This document shows positions 51,650 to 64,000 of a DNA stretch of 64,000 bases, in pieces (position 1 is the stretch's first letter; each line of letters opens with the position of its first letter). The notes under the pieces are model-generated. The model made no database searches. It worked only from the letters and a program-made list of their open reading frames with translations, and was not told the origin of the DNA. Both the position numbers and the translations under genes were made by a program. Source of the stretch: Dipteris shenzhenensis (taxonomy: Eukaryota > Polypodiophyta > Polypodiopsida > Gleicheniales); assembly GCA_047967505.1 (NCBI GenBank), contig CM106540.1. One strand, given 5' to 3'.

Positions 51650-52190
51650 TGAAAAGTGCCGGAGTACTTCAAGAACTACACAAGTGGAACTGGCCCCATA
51701 GCAATGCCAAGACCACTAAGAGAATTTGAAGTTCAAGAAACCGATAGCATTAGAGAGACTCCAATCTATGAGGGACCGGCAAAAACTCGAACAATAAACC
51801 TAGCCCTTGAAGGGGAGGAAGAAAAATTGGTTTTCGTTGGGAAACAGCTTACACAAGAAGATGAAACCAAGCTCAAAGCACTCCTAATGGAATACTGAGA
51901 CTGCCTCACATGGTCATACAAGGAAATGAAAGGAATTTCACCAGAAGTGGCAGTACACATGATACCTATAAGGGAAGGTGTCCACCCTAAGGTATGTGGA
52001 CCTTATCAAACAAATCCAAAGTATGGCACCATGGTTTATGTGACAAATTAGAAAAACTCTTAAAGGCCAGATTCATCTATGAGATAGAGCACAGTGATTG
52101 GGTTTCACCCATCGTCATCATGGCTAAATGCAACAAGAAACTAAGAATATGCGTGAACTTAAAGAATCTGAATGCCGGTTCACGAGGCTA
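51650..52190 (+). pseudogene. Gypsy reverse transcriptase, amino-terminal fingers
   Basis: EEEKLVFVGKQLTQEDETKL, CLTWSYKEMKGISPEVAVHM, then after a frame shift LEKLLKARFIYEIEHSDWVS, PIVIMAKCNKKLRICVNLKN. Matches Gypsy 'CFAWSY.DM.GI....V.H...' and 'L...FI......WVSP.V.V.KK.GKLR.CVD'. Stops before the palm. Confidence 0.85.
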
Positions 52191-52599
52191 TGAAGGGCAT
52201 TCACAAAATCTGCACTCTTAGGAATTCTCATCCGTGGGGCGAAAATGAAATTTTGAGATACGCCTGCTTTTGAAAATCACGTACCTGACATTGAAGCTGC
52301 TGACACCGACTGCAAAGGGGACGATAGAGAGTCTAAGGAATTGGGCTAGAAATGAAGAAGTTCTGAATGACTGTCAGGAGCTTGGCACGGAAGGGGAAGA
52401 ATCGCAAATGGCGACGCTGGTTCAATGGCGGTGTGTGTAGCAAGGGAAAGATTCGTGTAACAGCGAAATCCAGGGAGCGGGAAAGGAGGTGGTTGATTCC
52501 AACCACCTTTTTTTTTTCGTTTTTTCCCAAAATCCATAAGGTTGGTCCCATTTTGGATGTATGTTGCATGAAAAGCACTTATTTATCAAAATTGTATCA

Positions 52600-53850
52600 A
52601 CCACAATTTCATTGAGCGACCTATTATGGGATACCCTGCAAGTCAAGTTTGGTGGTCAATATACGATTTTTGTGGGGGATTGGAATATGACCAGGCGACA
52701 TTATACCGTTCCACTGGCCCTTTCTTCAGACAAAGACTCTGCTTGGCATTCCCTTTTTGCTGCATGCAAGCTTTTTGATTGGTCTTCCTATAACAATCTA
52801 TCTTCCTTGCAAAGGTTTACTTGGCATACCGGACATGCTGATTCGACGTGGCGGGGTACAATTCTTAGTGGTTGGACCCTAGGGTTGAGGGTAAGCTACT
52901 TGACTTGGTAGTACTATCGAACCATTTACCTCTATTGTTCTCCTTTTGGTTGGCTTCATGCGTGTGCATAGGATTTGGCCCACCTCCTTTCAAATGAATA
53001 TTTCTTTTTTCGACAACTCTTTCTTTGATGCAGATATTGCAAGTGCTTGGAAGGCTGCTTCTGCGATCTCTTCCCCAATTCAGCATTGGGAGTAGGCTCT
53101 ACTCAATGTTACTAGTGTTTGTAAATTTCATGGGCATCGGTGTGTTTTCTTTCAACGACTTCATGAGGCTAGACTTGCAGATAGTCCTCAGATATTTGGG
53201 TGTCTCTACCACCACAGCTTTTGCAGTATGATGCAAGTTCTTATTTCCAATGCCTCTACCACAGTGTTGGATTTGTGGGATTCTTCTGCTTAGTGTTGGC
53301 TTCACATTGATCTTCTTACAGTTTGTTTTGCACTCACTCAGCGGGAGCAGGTTTTCATAACTTCTCTTTTCATAAGGCTTTCAACATGATTGGCCCACTA
53401 GTTTCCATGTTGCTACATAGTTTGATTTGAGATGGTGGGTTGATAATTTTGGTAAACAGCTTTCACGTTACTCCATTAAGGATTTTGTTCACCCTTTGCA
53501 TCCGAATATGGCCAAAGCTATTATGGTAGCCTAGCGCTCATATGCTCCTTGAGATTCTCTTTCTGTCTGGGTAATGCGATTGCATAGGATCTGGGATTCT
53601 ACTTTTTTTGTGGCTCACATAGCAGGAGAGCAATGGATATACTGCTTGTATCTTGTATGTTCTCACTTGCTGGATAAGAAAAATGAAGGATTGGTTGTTT
53701 CTCCATGGATGTAGCCCACACTGGGTGAACCAAGTATATCGGTGTGTCTCTCGCTCTCTTTCATTTCATGCACTTTCTATATTATGTATTTTACGCATTC
53801 TGCTTCTCGCATTGTTGCTCTGTTATCACATTGTTTAAACTTTAAGCGTG
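52600..53850 (+). pseudogene. LINE endonuclease and linker relic
   Basis: Plus frame 52561-52911 reads YTIFVGDWNMTRRHYTV (endonuclease GDFN block), AWHSLFAACKLFDWSSYNNL, SSLQRFTWHTGHADSTWR; then after a frame shift LSNHLPLLFSFWL (family SDHxPL; Asp to Asn), MNISFFDNSFFDADIASAWK and HRCVFFQRLHEARLADSPQI (linker to RT). No RT follows. Inactive. Confidence 0.7.
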
Positions 53851-56726
53851 AAGATGATTTTACACGTTCTATTCATAATTTTGTGTATGCCATTATTATT
53901 TTCATATTATTTTAGTTGGCCTAAATAAGACATTCAAACCCCACACCCAAAAGCATTCACTAACAAACAAATGCCTAGCCACCAATGAAAGAAGAACCTA
54001 TAGCAAAGAACACCACATCCATAGTTGCGACTCCAAGGCAAAGCTAGCAGACATGGAAGCAAGGACAAAAGCTAGCAAAATCTATATTGATACACACTCC
54101 AAAAAAACTTGGAAATAAAGCTAGAGCTTGACTGACAAGAAGAAACTAAGATCTCAGTAGAAGACACTAAAAACCAATCCATGCTGTCTAGCAAGAGAGA
54201 AATTATACACGCATCAAAGCAACTCAAACCGGGCAAACCCTTCTACTTTTGCCAAGACAATGGTGTAGAGCTTCGAGAAGATCAAAGAAACAACCAAAGT
54301 GAGATGGCTTTTATGCTTATGTGCATAGCACTATTTGCTACCTTACCATCTAATTGAAAAAGTTCTTCTAGAGCCTTGAGGATGCCTTTGTTAGTCTTAT
54401 TGCATGCCAAGCCTTTCGTTGGCTTTGGAGCTATTAAAGCACTAAAGACTGGGTTGTTTACGCTTGAGGGATGCGTCAAACTAAACTCAAGAGTGAGCCT
54501 CACCAACTCTCACCAACTCTTAGAATATCACTAACTTGTGGAGGCCAGGGGCTCCCTAGTGAGCAAAAGTCAAAGAGTCTAATGACTACCAGATGACCCA
54601 ATGCACTAACAAAATAACCTATGACATAAAATACAACTGAGACAATAGCTAACATTGATGAGCCAAAAAAGCAAAGCTACTGGCATAAGAAAAATTCCAG
54701 AACTAAGAAGTCGACTAGGAATGCTTGACCAGCAAAAATCCCCCCTCAAAGATCTAGAGCACATCACCTACAAAACCTAAAAGCAAGCCCAAAATGGCCA
54801 AAGCAATGAAAGTATACTCTCTCTCTCACTCAAAACAAGGTCCACTAGCTCAAAGCTAGCTTTGAGAAGGAACAGCAATTCACTCAAACCTACAGTGGCT
54901 CCTCAACTCACAGTGAGCTATGCTTAAACAAAGCACTTAAACAATGAGACCTACAAGGAGAGCAAATCAAGGAGAAAATGTCTATTTCTCAAAAAAAGGT
55001 CCACTATCTCCAATAGAGCTTTGAGAAGGAATAACAATTCACTCAAACCACTAGTGACTCCTAAAATCACATATGGACTATGTTAAAACAAAGCTATCAA
55101 ACAAAGAGACCTACAAGGAGAATGAATGAAGCATACCTCCTGCAACTATCAAACAAATGACCACTTGCCAATCTACCACTACTAGCACTAAAAAATCCCA
55201 CTCAAACCATAAAGCAAGAGAAGGGGAACTTTGAGCATGTGAAAGCACCTATGCACATAAAGGAAAATCACAACGAAAGCATTGAGGAAGAAAAAGAAAG
55301 ACAAAGAAAGCATTGAGGAAGAAAAGAAACATAAATCAAATGCGAGAACCTGGAAAAAGAAGGTACAGCTTCATGCACATTGTCACTTAAGTCATTTTCT
55401 CACTCTGCCTTGAAGCTCATCATTCCTCTATTCTCCTCTAAATTAGTGAGAACTATTTTGGCACTTTTCTTTAGTAGTTTGGCCATTGGCTAAAAGAAAG
55501 ACGTCTACATGTGAGTCATCTTACAGGAAGCTCATCCATGTCGAGAGAGAAAAGGAGAGTACGCATTGTGATAAACTCTTTTTCCAATGTATCTCTTCAT
55601 TGATCCCATCCCGCTTGCCTTGACTCCTAGTGTGTGACATTATCCTTTTTTTTCATAATTTGTTCTTTATTAATCCATTAACCAGGTATATCTCCAACAT
55701 TTATGATTACACGGGGTCGTCTTCTATTATCTGTTGGGATTTCCTTTCATAATGTATATTTACAATTCATGTATGAAAGTGGCATTTAACATGGGCTTTT
55801 CAAATTTTATCTTGAGCATGCATTCTTTAATCTATTCCAAGTATCAAAAGATTTATTGGATTTTAAAAGCTATTCTTTTGAAACCAATGATATGGTGTGT
55901 ACTACCATTGCTTGTGTGGCATGTATTAAGATAATATAAGTGTGTACATGGTTCATCAAGCATGCATCCAAATGTGGTCACACCTCATAATTTGAATGTA
56001 AAAAATCTAAGATGATGTATCCTTCAAGTGATATTTTTGTTGTGATGGCTTATTAGCTCTCCTATTCTCATGTGCATCTATGAAATTCCACAATAATATA
56101 GCTTGATTTTCACATGTTGAGGTTTAGACCTATAGATTTTGACAAACTTTCCTTACAATTGCATGTGCATGTGAGTGCCTTTATTGACATCATTAAGTGC
56201 TTTAAAATAAAGTCTCTTTTGATGGCGGGGCAGTGGACCATAAGGGGAGGGTCATCAAACTTGCCAACAAGCTTAGATACAAATTAGACTAGGGGACTTC
56301 CCTTCAATGTTTACTAGATCAGAGACATGGATGAAAGGCCTGATAATGTCATTAATTCATCGTAGGGCCGTTGCTAGGAGATCACAGTGGACCACACATA
56401 CTGACATCCATCAGCATCCCATCATAGCGATTATGCCGCCACATTAGCCTCATGCATCACTGACCCCCTCTTGGGATTTACATCTCCACCAGTCCTCCTT
56501 AAATGGTCATCACAGTGCCGCCAGTCCTCACCCTCTCCATGAGCTAAGAGAGTTCTCTCTCTTTATGTATCAGTATCGCTATGATCATGCTTTTTCTCTT
56601 GTGTTCATCATGGATCTTAATGCATGCTTAGAGACTCCCTCCCTCAGCTCATTGTATCATGTCTTTTTTAGTCTCATTGACCCCTTTGCTCTTTCGAAGA
56701 CTTTTAATAAACTGTCTCTCTATATC
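53851..56726. other. Unassigned AC-rich to AT-rich stretch
   Basis: No gene recognised. A 159-bp tandem duplication is at 54841-55135 (tccactagctc..., ctttgagaaggaa, gacctacaaggaga blocks). A 73-codon plus frame at 56565-56786 (FIMDLNACLETPSLSSLYHV) has no motif. Confidence 0.45.
54841..55135 (+). repeat. Tandem duplication, about 159-bp unit
   Basis: Copies from 54841 and 55000 share ctttgagaaggaa, caattcactcaaacc, aaacaaag and gagacctacaaggaga. Moderately diverged. Confidence 0.85.
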
Positions 56727-56728
56727 TC

Positions 56729-56761
<33 letters not shown>

Positions 56762-56766
56762 CACAC
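56727..56766. repeat. (CT)n(AC)n at LINE A 3' end
   Basis: Twenty bases CT followed by twenty AC. On the minus strand it follows the LINE poly-A as (GT)n(AG)n. Confidence 0.95.
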
Positions 56767-58483
56767 TTTTTTTTTTAAATATATAGTAATGCGAGTAGCT
56801 TATATTACAGAATTAGGTAATACAAAAAGAGTCTCCAAAGTAGAGAGTCTCCATCAAAAGCAAGAGTAAACTATCTCCAAGCAAGACGTCTCCAGGTCAC
56901 CTTCTTTACATGCATCATAAACAGATTGCCTTAAGGAGGCTTGAAAGAACTCATAGGGCTAAGTGAACTATTGTTGCACATATGCCATATTATGTGCAGT
57001 CCAAAAAGTCCAAAGAGCCCAGTAACGAACCCAATGAAGGAGAAGGGAGTAGAGTCTTACTGGAGTGGGACATTTGCCAAAAATCCAAAAAAATTTCCCA
57101 AAGGTTGTATTGGGGAAATGAAGGTGTAACATTTGAGAAATCCTCTGAATCAAAAGCCTAGAACATGGGCATAACCATAGAAGGTGTGGTACTATCTCTG
57201 CAAATGCTGAATATCAAAGACAGGAAGCCGTGGATGTAGCAATCTTCTGTTTGACCAGTGTAACACCTACAGGTAGAGTGCTTGTGATACATCTCCAGAG
57301 GAAAAGCCTCTGCTTGAGAGGAAGGTTAATTTTCCATAATGCATGCATAGTCTTGGTCCACCAAGTAAGTGGTTTGAGCAAATGCCACAGATTATTAGCA
57401 TAAGTATGTATCCAAGGCCTTGGTTGCAAAAGCCTATAAGTGATAATGGATGTGAGGTTACATAAAGGCATAGGATGGATGTTCAGCCTTGAGGGACATA
57501 GTGCCCAATCAGCCAACCTATCATCATGCAAAAGAGGAGGAACAGGCAGAAAAGGTTGTAACATCTCCGTAATCTTTCGCTAAATAGGCCTGTGATGCAT
57601 GCGTAATCCATATGTGGCCATAGTCTGAGGAAAAGTAAGTAGGTGCCCATGATCATCCACCACATCATCTATGTGCTTGATATCCCTTTTGCTCAAATTG
57701 TAGGCCTTAACAAGCTCCTGACATGCAAGTGGATTATTAAATACAGCACTCCAATATAAGCTTTCCTGACGAAGAGTGTTGGCTCTTGGATTGGGTGGAG
57801 CCCATTTGATGCGAGAAAGAACCTGCTTCCAATCAAGGATCAGAGCAGTGGCAAAAGGACACCTTGGAATCTTTCCCATAAATTTGCCAAGTAGTACCTC
57901 CCATATGTCCACATCCCATTTACCATAAGCAGGTGCCTTCATAGTTCTAGACATGTATACAAGCATGTGGGTCCACGGTTGTTCCTGCTGTGAGAAAGTG
58001 AACAGCAGTGACATCTTACAAGACAGGGCATGTAGATGCAAATTAAGCACATTCAATCCACCACTCTTCCAAGAAGAACAAACACATTCCATTTTTAGTA
58101 ATCGGAGAGCCTTTCTAGATGACTTTGTTTTCCACAGCATTTCCATTGCCTGTGACATGTATGCTGAAATATCTTGAGAAGTCCAGTGCAACAAAGGCAA
58201 AAAGAATTGGACATAGGCCATGACAATAGATTGCACTATTCTGAGACGAACATGCAAGGGCCAAGTGGCTATTTTTCAATAGTACAACTTGTCATGGAGT
58301 TTGTCAAACACCCATTTAAGTTGTTGCTTCCCGGTAACCATCCATCCGATAAGATAGCCCAGATGTCTGACCACTGCTTGAGAATCCAAAATCTCCCCTA
58401 GCCAAAAAATTGCATGCCAATCAGTTTGTTTGCGGGCTATCAATTTTGATTTCTCAAAATTAACATGAAGACCTACTGCCAGT
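56767..58483 (-). mobile_element. LINE A: L1-type, 5' truncated, RT end to poly-A
   Basis: On the minus strand ORF2 enters at GLAVGLHVNFEKSKL and goes on through VVRHLGYLIGW, a 225-codon open part (57580-58257; FLPLLHWTSQDISAYMSQAM, ECVCSSWKSGGLNVLNLHLH), LKQRLFLWRCITSTLPVGVT, PHLLWLCPCSR and WVRYWALWTFWTAHN, then a ten-base poly-A (poly-T on plus, 56767-56776). Same family as LINE B (59-64 kb) and the plus LINE at 7-9 kb. The 5' truncation point at 58483 is directly joined to (CA)n. A few stops; inactive. Confidence 0.85.
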
Positions 58484-59024
<541 letters not shown>

Positions 59025-59114
59025 TTTTTTTTTTGGTAAAATCCAGTGCATTGTATTTATATTCTCATAAATTTACAAGATGGGAAGTCTTCAAAATGGA
59101 GAGTATCCCAAAGA

Positions 59115-60420
59115 TCAGAAGCATAAAAAGAAAAGCTCTATGCAAGAAGCATGTAGATCACCCTCATGGCAGGCATCATATAAGGATTGCCGCAATGAGG
59201 CTCGAAAAGATTCATATGACTTGTGAATCTGCCGGCCCAAGTATGCCAAATTATGCTCATTCCAAATTGTCCAAAGAGCCCAATATCTCACCCATGAGAG
59301 AAATAGTGAGTATTGAGACAAAGACCTCATAAATCCGCCAAATAACCAAAAATGTTTCCCAAATCTGTGACTCGGGAAACGGAGCCGAAGATGATCTGAA
59401 ATTCTCCCAAGGAGGTTCCTAGAAGACGGGCAATGCCAAAGCAAATGAGGGATAGTCTCTGAAGGAGCCTAACACCGTAAACATGTGGATGGTGCAATGT
59501 GACGTTTGGCAAGTGTGATTCCCACTGACAATGTGCCGGTCATGCATCTCCAAAGAAAAAGTCTTTGTTTCAAAGGCATTTTACACCTCCATAATATTCG
59601 GAGATTCTTCCACCACCATGAGAAGGGCTTCCTGATATGCCACAAAAAATTAGCATATTGTTGAATCCATGGAGCAGGCTGAAGAAGCTTGTAGGCTTTA
59701 ATGGAGGTCAAAGCAGGCAGAGGAACAGGATGAGAGCATGTAGCAGAGGGTTGCAATTTCCAATCCATAAGCCTGTCTGTGTTAGCCACAGGAGGAACAG
59801 TTAGAAGAGGATGTAACAGATCATCAATTTTCTTCCATATTGACCTATGATGCATTCCCAATGCATAGGAGGCAGTGGCCTGAGGAAAAGATAAGACATA
59901 ACCCTGATCATCTACCACATCATTGATGTATCTAATTCCCAATTTCATGAGATTATATGCCCGAACAGGTTCCTATAAAGCAAGTGGAATGTCAAAGATG
60001 GCACTCCAATGAAGACTTTCTTTCCTCATTGAGTTTGTCCCCGAGCAATTATCAGGAGCCCATTTGACCTTGGAAAGTACTTGTTTCCAGTCAAGTATCA
60101 GAGCAATAGAGAAAGGGCAACCAGGAATCTTCCCTACAAATCTCCCAATGACAACTCCCAATGATCAGTAGTCCAATGGCCATAAGCAGATGTCCTCATG
60201 TTGACACACATGGATGCTATCATACAAGTCCATGGCTGTTGTTGACGGAAAAAAGTATGGAGCATAGTCGCCTTCCTTGCAAGTACATGATATCTTATAT
60301 TGAGAACATTGAGTCCCCCATGCATCCTAGGGGAGCACACCATTTCCATCTTCATCAGTCTCAATGCTTTCACAGTAGTTTTTGTCCTCCATAACAACTC
60401 CATAGCTTAATACATAAAGG
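59115..60420 (-). pseudogene. LINE B ORF2 carboxyl-terminal region and zinc-binding domain
   Basis: Reads MELLWRTKTTVKALRLMKME, HGGLNVLNIRYHVLARKATM, then after stops LKQRLFLWRCMTGTLSVGIT (59469-59600), CFGIARLLGTSLG and SWVRYWALWTIWNEHN (59220-59300). This is the zf-RVT-type terminal domain. LINE A shows the same order with similar residues, allowing a consensus comparison. Confidence 0.8.
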
Positions 60421-60580
60421 TTGAAATATCTCTGGAGGACCAATGTAGCAAAGGCAAAAGAACTGAACATAGGACATTACAATGGACTATACGATTCTGA
60501 GCCTGACATGAAGTAGCCAAGTAGAAAATTTTCCAATATTCCAGTTTATGTTGAAGTCTTTGGAAGATCCATTTTAACTG

Positions 60581-61870
60581 CTACTTCCTGGTGATATGCC
60601 ATCCTATAGGATATCCCAAATGCCTGACTACATCTTTGGAATGCACTACCTCACCTGGCCAGAGAATAGAATGCCAGTCACATTGTTTCAGGGGAAGCAA
60701 TTTAGATTTGTCAAAGTTGACATGCAATCCCGCTACTAATCCATACAATGATAGTGTGGTCATTAGCATGTGAACTTCCCAGGGAGAGTTCTGTGGCATA
60801 AAGAAGGAATCATCAGCATATGCTTGTGCCAAAAAAGATGCAGCCCCAGGGATTTTAAGACCAGTCATCTATCCTGTGTTTGTAAGATGATCAAGATACA
60901 TCAAGAGGGGATGGGTCGCAATGGCATAGAAGAGAGCACTAAGAGGGCAGCCCTGTCTAACTGATCTACCCAATGTCCATGACCGAGATAGATGACCCCC
61001 AAGAATTCACTGAGAAGTAGAGCCAGAATAAAACCAATAAATTGCATTTGCTATCCTGGGACCAAAGCCCAACTTTGTCATGATTTGAGAGATAAAATCC
61101 CATTGAATAGTGTCAAATGCCTTAGTGATATCTACCTGCAATATGAGCACATCTTGATGCGAGTACTTAGCATATTCAATTGCAGTCAATGCATTGGAGA
61201 TATTGTCATGGATTTGTCTTCGTGGCACAAACCCATACTGATGAGGATGAAGGCCCGCATTCAGTATCCCATGAAGCCTATACACAATCATTTTGGCAAT
61301 GAGTTTGTAAACTACAGGCATCAAAGTAATAGGCCTCCAATCTGACATATGGTCACACAGATGTTTTTTGGGCACAAGTTTGATTATGCCATGCTTCCAA
61401 AGGTGCGGTAAGTGATTTTCTTGCCAGGCAACATTGATCATTTGTAAAAGGACATCTTTCAAATCATCCTAGAAAGAAATATAAAATTCCACCGTAAGAC
61501 CATCCCAGCCAGGGGACTTGTATTTGCTGAGGTGGGACAATGCATTATCAAGTTCTGTGTCAACAAAAGGTCTCTCCAATGTAAGAGCATCATCCCTTTC
61601 CACTATCTCAGAAACATATTGAAGAAATTCAGTCCTCGCATCAGTCATTTGATTTGATGGGGAGCCAGGGGTAGAGAACAATTTCTAGAAGTAATTTTGG
61701 CATTCATCTTGGAGATCAAAGAAAGAGTGCGTCCAAGAGCCATCTAGCTTCCTTACCCTTAGACATGAGTTTTTCTTTCGAGTAGCATGCAGGCCCTGGA
61801 AGAAGGCTTTTGATGAGCAGCCCTTATCCATGGGGGGCTTCATTCTTGCTCTAATCTGCCATTTGTGCAA
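60581..61870 (-). pseudogene. LINE B reverse transcriptase
   Basis: HKWQIRARMKPPMDKGCSSK (linker), LERPFVDTELDNALSHLSKY then KSPGWDGLTVEFY (finger), HGIIKLVPKKHLCDHMSDWR then PITLMPVVYKLIAKMI, QYGFVPRRQIHDNI, ILQVDITKAFDTIQWDFI (catalytic Asp in DITKAFD), SVRQGCPLSALFYAIA, AQAYADDSFF (YADD intact), GLVAGLHVNFDKSKLLPL and VVRHLGYPIGW. All main RT blocks are kept but stops lie at 61468, 61006, 60869 and 60580. Confidence 0.92.
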
Positions 61871-62152
61871 TTTCCTCTGATCATTATCAGTCAGTTTGAT
61901 CCGAGCATGTGAAAGGGAATCATTTTATGTTTCAGAGAGAGGCCTTAAATGTGAAAATTCAGTCAATTGTTGTGCTGTCCTTTTTGCCCATTTGACCTCA
62001 TTCCTCCATTTAGCCATATGTCAGTTTCCATACTCCCTAATGACATTCTGTATACGAGAGACAAAACTGTCCCAAGCATAATCCATGTCCTCCTGGGGAT
62101 GCAAAGGCAAGGGATGAATTGCAAGTCTGATCATTTGCTGGAAATATTGATG

Positions 62153-62914
62153 TCAGAGATAAGCCTGATTAACATGTAGCAATCTACTGGAAAGAGTTGG
62201 CAAATCATCCAGTGGCATACCAAGTTGCAGATTTATCCATAATGGGGCATGATCTGACAAGCCCAGTGAGAAATCTATGAGGAGATGAGGGCTAAAATCT
62301 GCATATTGTTGTGGATAAAACAAATACCATCTGTCAAGCCTTGCCCAGTATGTAGTAAATGCATTATGATGAAAAGTATATCTAGGCATTGACCCTTGGA
62401 GAAGCAGCCATAAATCTTCAGCCTGCACAGAAAGAAGCATGCTATCCCATTTCTGCCTTTCCGATGATAGCATATGAGATCTTGAAGTGGTGTTATCTCT
62501 CGGCAGAGGGGAATTATTAAAATCTCCACAGATAAATGCATTAGATCTCCATGGATAGTTGCTTAAAGAAGCGCTCATGGCAGAGGTCTGGGAGGCATAG
62601 ATTGATGCTAACTCAAGAATATCACCATTGACATTACATTGTATGACCATCCATCTGCCACTGTTGTCATTGAAAGCTAACTGAGGCTCCAGCTCATGTC
62701 TAACCATTATGCATACACGTGAGTAGGTAGTGGTACCAGCATAATATATATCATAGCCGCCAAAGTAATCATGATGACCAGCCTTAGAGTGTTGATTATG
62801 CTCTTGCACAATATCTGGTTGCATTTTATGTACATAATTCCAGAAAAGCCTCCACTTTGAGACATTGTAGAGGCTCTGTACATTGTATGTAAAGCACTTA
62901 AGTGTTTGATGCAT
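62153..62914 (-). pseudogene. LINE B APE-type endonuclease domain
   Basis: Open frame of 253 codons. CFTYNVQSLYNVSKW (Asn block), DIVQEHNQHSKAG (Glu block), GRWMVIQC, LASIYASQ (Tyr), AFICGDFNNSPLP (GDFN), RLDRWYLF (RLDR) and LSDHAPLWINL (SDH). All catalytic residues of the endonuclease that nicks target DNA appear intact. A stop at 62153 separates it from the RT linker. Confidence 0.9.
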
Positions 62915-62956
62915 GAAAGAGATATATACAGAAAAGTATAAGTATGAAACAAGATA

Positions 62957-64000
62957 TCAGAGAGGCAAAGTCTCTGCCTGCATGGGCGGCATGCCTTCTT
63001 GATCCATGAAAGATATAGCATTCTCCCCTTCTTCAGAATCACATATGGGGATGCCCTTCTTCAAAACCCCCACCCAATTTTGAAGGACAGGAGTTGAAGT
63101 GGAAGCCTGTCCTAGTGAGGGAGAAGAAGCATCCCATTGACGAGATTGAAAGGGGCGTTGCTTCAATACAACCACCTTCTTAGACTGTTGAAACCCATCC
63201 CGATCTGTTCCCCCAAACTCCATCTTCTCTTTTTCTTTTTCTTTTTCTTTCCCAGCAAGTGATTGCACCTGATTAATTGGTTTAGCATTCTTTGCTCCAT
63301 TTCTATTTGCTGCCTTAACTTGCAAATTCTCATTCTTTTCCCGTGTCTGGGGCGGCAAGGCATTAGGAGGAGGTTGATGCAGAACCATTGGGCATTCAGA
63401 GGCTAGATGCCCAAACTTGTGGCAGGCAAAGCAAGCTCCTGCAAACACACCCCATTTCAATTCAAAATACTTTTTCCCCAATTGCACACCCTCAACTTCC
63501 ACTGCAATAGAAGGAGGGGTAGGTGTGTCAGTGTCCCAGAGGATGCAGAATCTGTTACGATTTCCCATGGGACGTGGAGGACAAATGACCTGTCCCAAAG
63601 AAGCAACCAGTCCAAGCAATTCTTCATGCATATAATCCAGGAAGTTAACAACCTCAACCCATACAGGACAATGATGTCGTATAAGACTTTGGTAATCCTT
63701 ATTTGGGGACCAAGGCATAGCATGTACCATCTGCTTCCCATAGAAGAGGAGAGAAAGCTCAAGTAGCCTCTGCTTGCACAAGGCATCTGATAAGTGCACC
63801 TCATAAAAGCCTCTAGATGCAAAATAAACACCCTCTACAAAGCATCCTCCAAGGATGGACTTGATCCACTGTGCAACATCACTAGCTGCTGGGATTCTTC
63901 CTAGAAAGAAAATTATTACCGCGGTTTGAGATAGCTTTCTGAGAGGATTCACGAGGGATGGCAATTTCAATTTGTATGTGACCTCTGGAACTAGTTTGCC
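62957..64000 (-). CDS. LINE B ORF1, DUF4283/zinc-knuckle RNA-binding protein, partial
   Basis: The frame is open to the window edge (GKLVPEVTYKLKLPS at the edge), so the start lies outside. It includes a DUF4283-like part (VAQWIKSILGG, FYEVHLSDALCKQRLLELS, MPWSPNKDYQSLI), a zinc knuckle CFACHKFGHLASECP (C-x2-C-x4-H-x4-C), a Lys/Glu run (KEKEKEKEKMEFGG) and an acidic end. ORF1 proteins of L1 coat element RNA (family knowledge). No stop within the visible part, about 347 codons. Confidence 0.88.
   Translation of the reverse strand, partial: GKLVPEVTYKLKLPSLVNPLRKLSQTAVIIFFLGRIPAASDVAQWIKSILGGCFVEGVYFASRGFYEVHLSDALCKQRLLELSLLFYGKQMVHAMPWSPNKDYQSLIRHHCPVWVEVVNFLDYMHEELLGLVASLGQVICPPRPMGNRNRFCILWDTDTPTPPSIAVEVEGVQLGKKYFELKWGVFAGACFACHKFGHLASECPMVLHQPPPNALPPQTREKNENLQVKAANRNGAKNAKPINQVQSLAGKEKEKEKEKMEFGGTDRDGFQQSKKVVVLKQRPFQSRQWDASSPSLGQASTSTPVLQNWVGVLKKGIPICDSEEGENAISFMDQEGMPPMQAETLPL

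Larger units (their letters stand above)
48690..52190 (+). mobile_element. Ty3/Gypsy retrotransposon, gag to start of RT, 3' truncated
   Basis: Ordered plus-strand domains: gag (about 48.9-49.9 kb), protease (50.36-50.95 kb), pre-RT and RT fingers (51.65-52.18 kb). It ends abruptly after the RT block ICVNLKNLNA at about 52185; palm, RNase H, integrase and LTRs are not seen. At least six frame breaks. Same strand as and closely upstream of the LINE endonuclease relic. Confidence 0.85.
59025..64000 (-). mobile_element. LINE B: near full-length L1-type element, continues past window edge
   Basis: Minus strand: ORF1 (DUF4283-type plus zinc knuckle) at 64000-62957, ORF2 endonuclease at 62914-62153, linker, reverse transcriptase 61870-60581, carboxyl-terminal domain 60420-59115, then ACCAAAAAAAAAA at 59025-59037 and (GT)n. 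The domain order is that of plant L1 elements. In-frame stops in ORF2 (for example before and after the palm) make this copy inactive but not old. Confidence 0.92.

Overview
The window looks like a piece of a large, repeat-choked nuclear genome from a land plant. Reasons: spliceosomal introns, a plant-type Alba gene spread over kilobases, a PPR-like fragment, Copia and Gypsy relics, DUF4283-type L1 LINEs, and genes separated by many kb of decayed transposons. A seed-free plant such as a fern is my best guess. It would fit a type I Baeyer-Villiger monooxygenase, an enzyme class reported from moss but not, to my knowledge, typical of flowering plants. This is inference, not proof.

Layout. 0-11.4 kb: LINE fragments on both strands, a Copia RNase H relic, one LTR with its primer binding site, a perfect 31-bp hairpin, and a 0.7-kb insertion inside a LINE. 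11.4-15.0 kb: three 3'-terminal exons of a host Alba-family DNA/RNA-binding protein; the intron between the first two holds Copia and LINE debris. 15-31 kb: retroelement relics (Copia RT with a 481-bp tandem duplication, a Gypsy gag-protease relic, coiled-coil ORFs), a foldback element, tandem repeats, a decayed DDE-like transposase and a PPR fragment. 31.4-32.9 kb: an intact, intronless, GC-rich Baeyer-Villiger monooxygenase, the best protein-coding gene here.

33.8-43.1 kb: the most interesting part. Two identical 28-bp inverted termini enclose 9.3 kb. Inside are an intron-containing transposase-like gene, a divergent histone H3-like gene with a recognisable tail start and a near-complete histone fold, a nested inverted-repeat element, and several minus-strand genes of unknown function. 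It reads as a multi-gene DNA transposon that has captured a histone H3 gene.

43-64 kb: degenerate GGTGGTTGG-type minisatellites, a second Gypsy element (zinc knuckle, protease, start of RT), a LINE endonuclease relic, and two head-to-tail LINEs on the minus strand separated by a 540-bp compound microsatellite. Three LINE 3' ends in the window run into the same kind of GT/GA simple repeat.

Only the Alba and Baeyer-Villiger genes look like functioning host genes. Nearly everything else is mobile or derived from mobile DNA, mostly frame-broken. I saw no rRNA, tRNA or CRISPR features.
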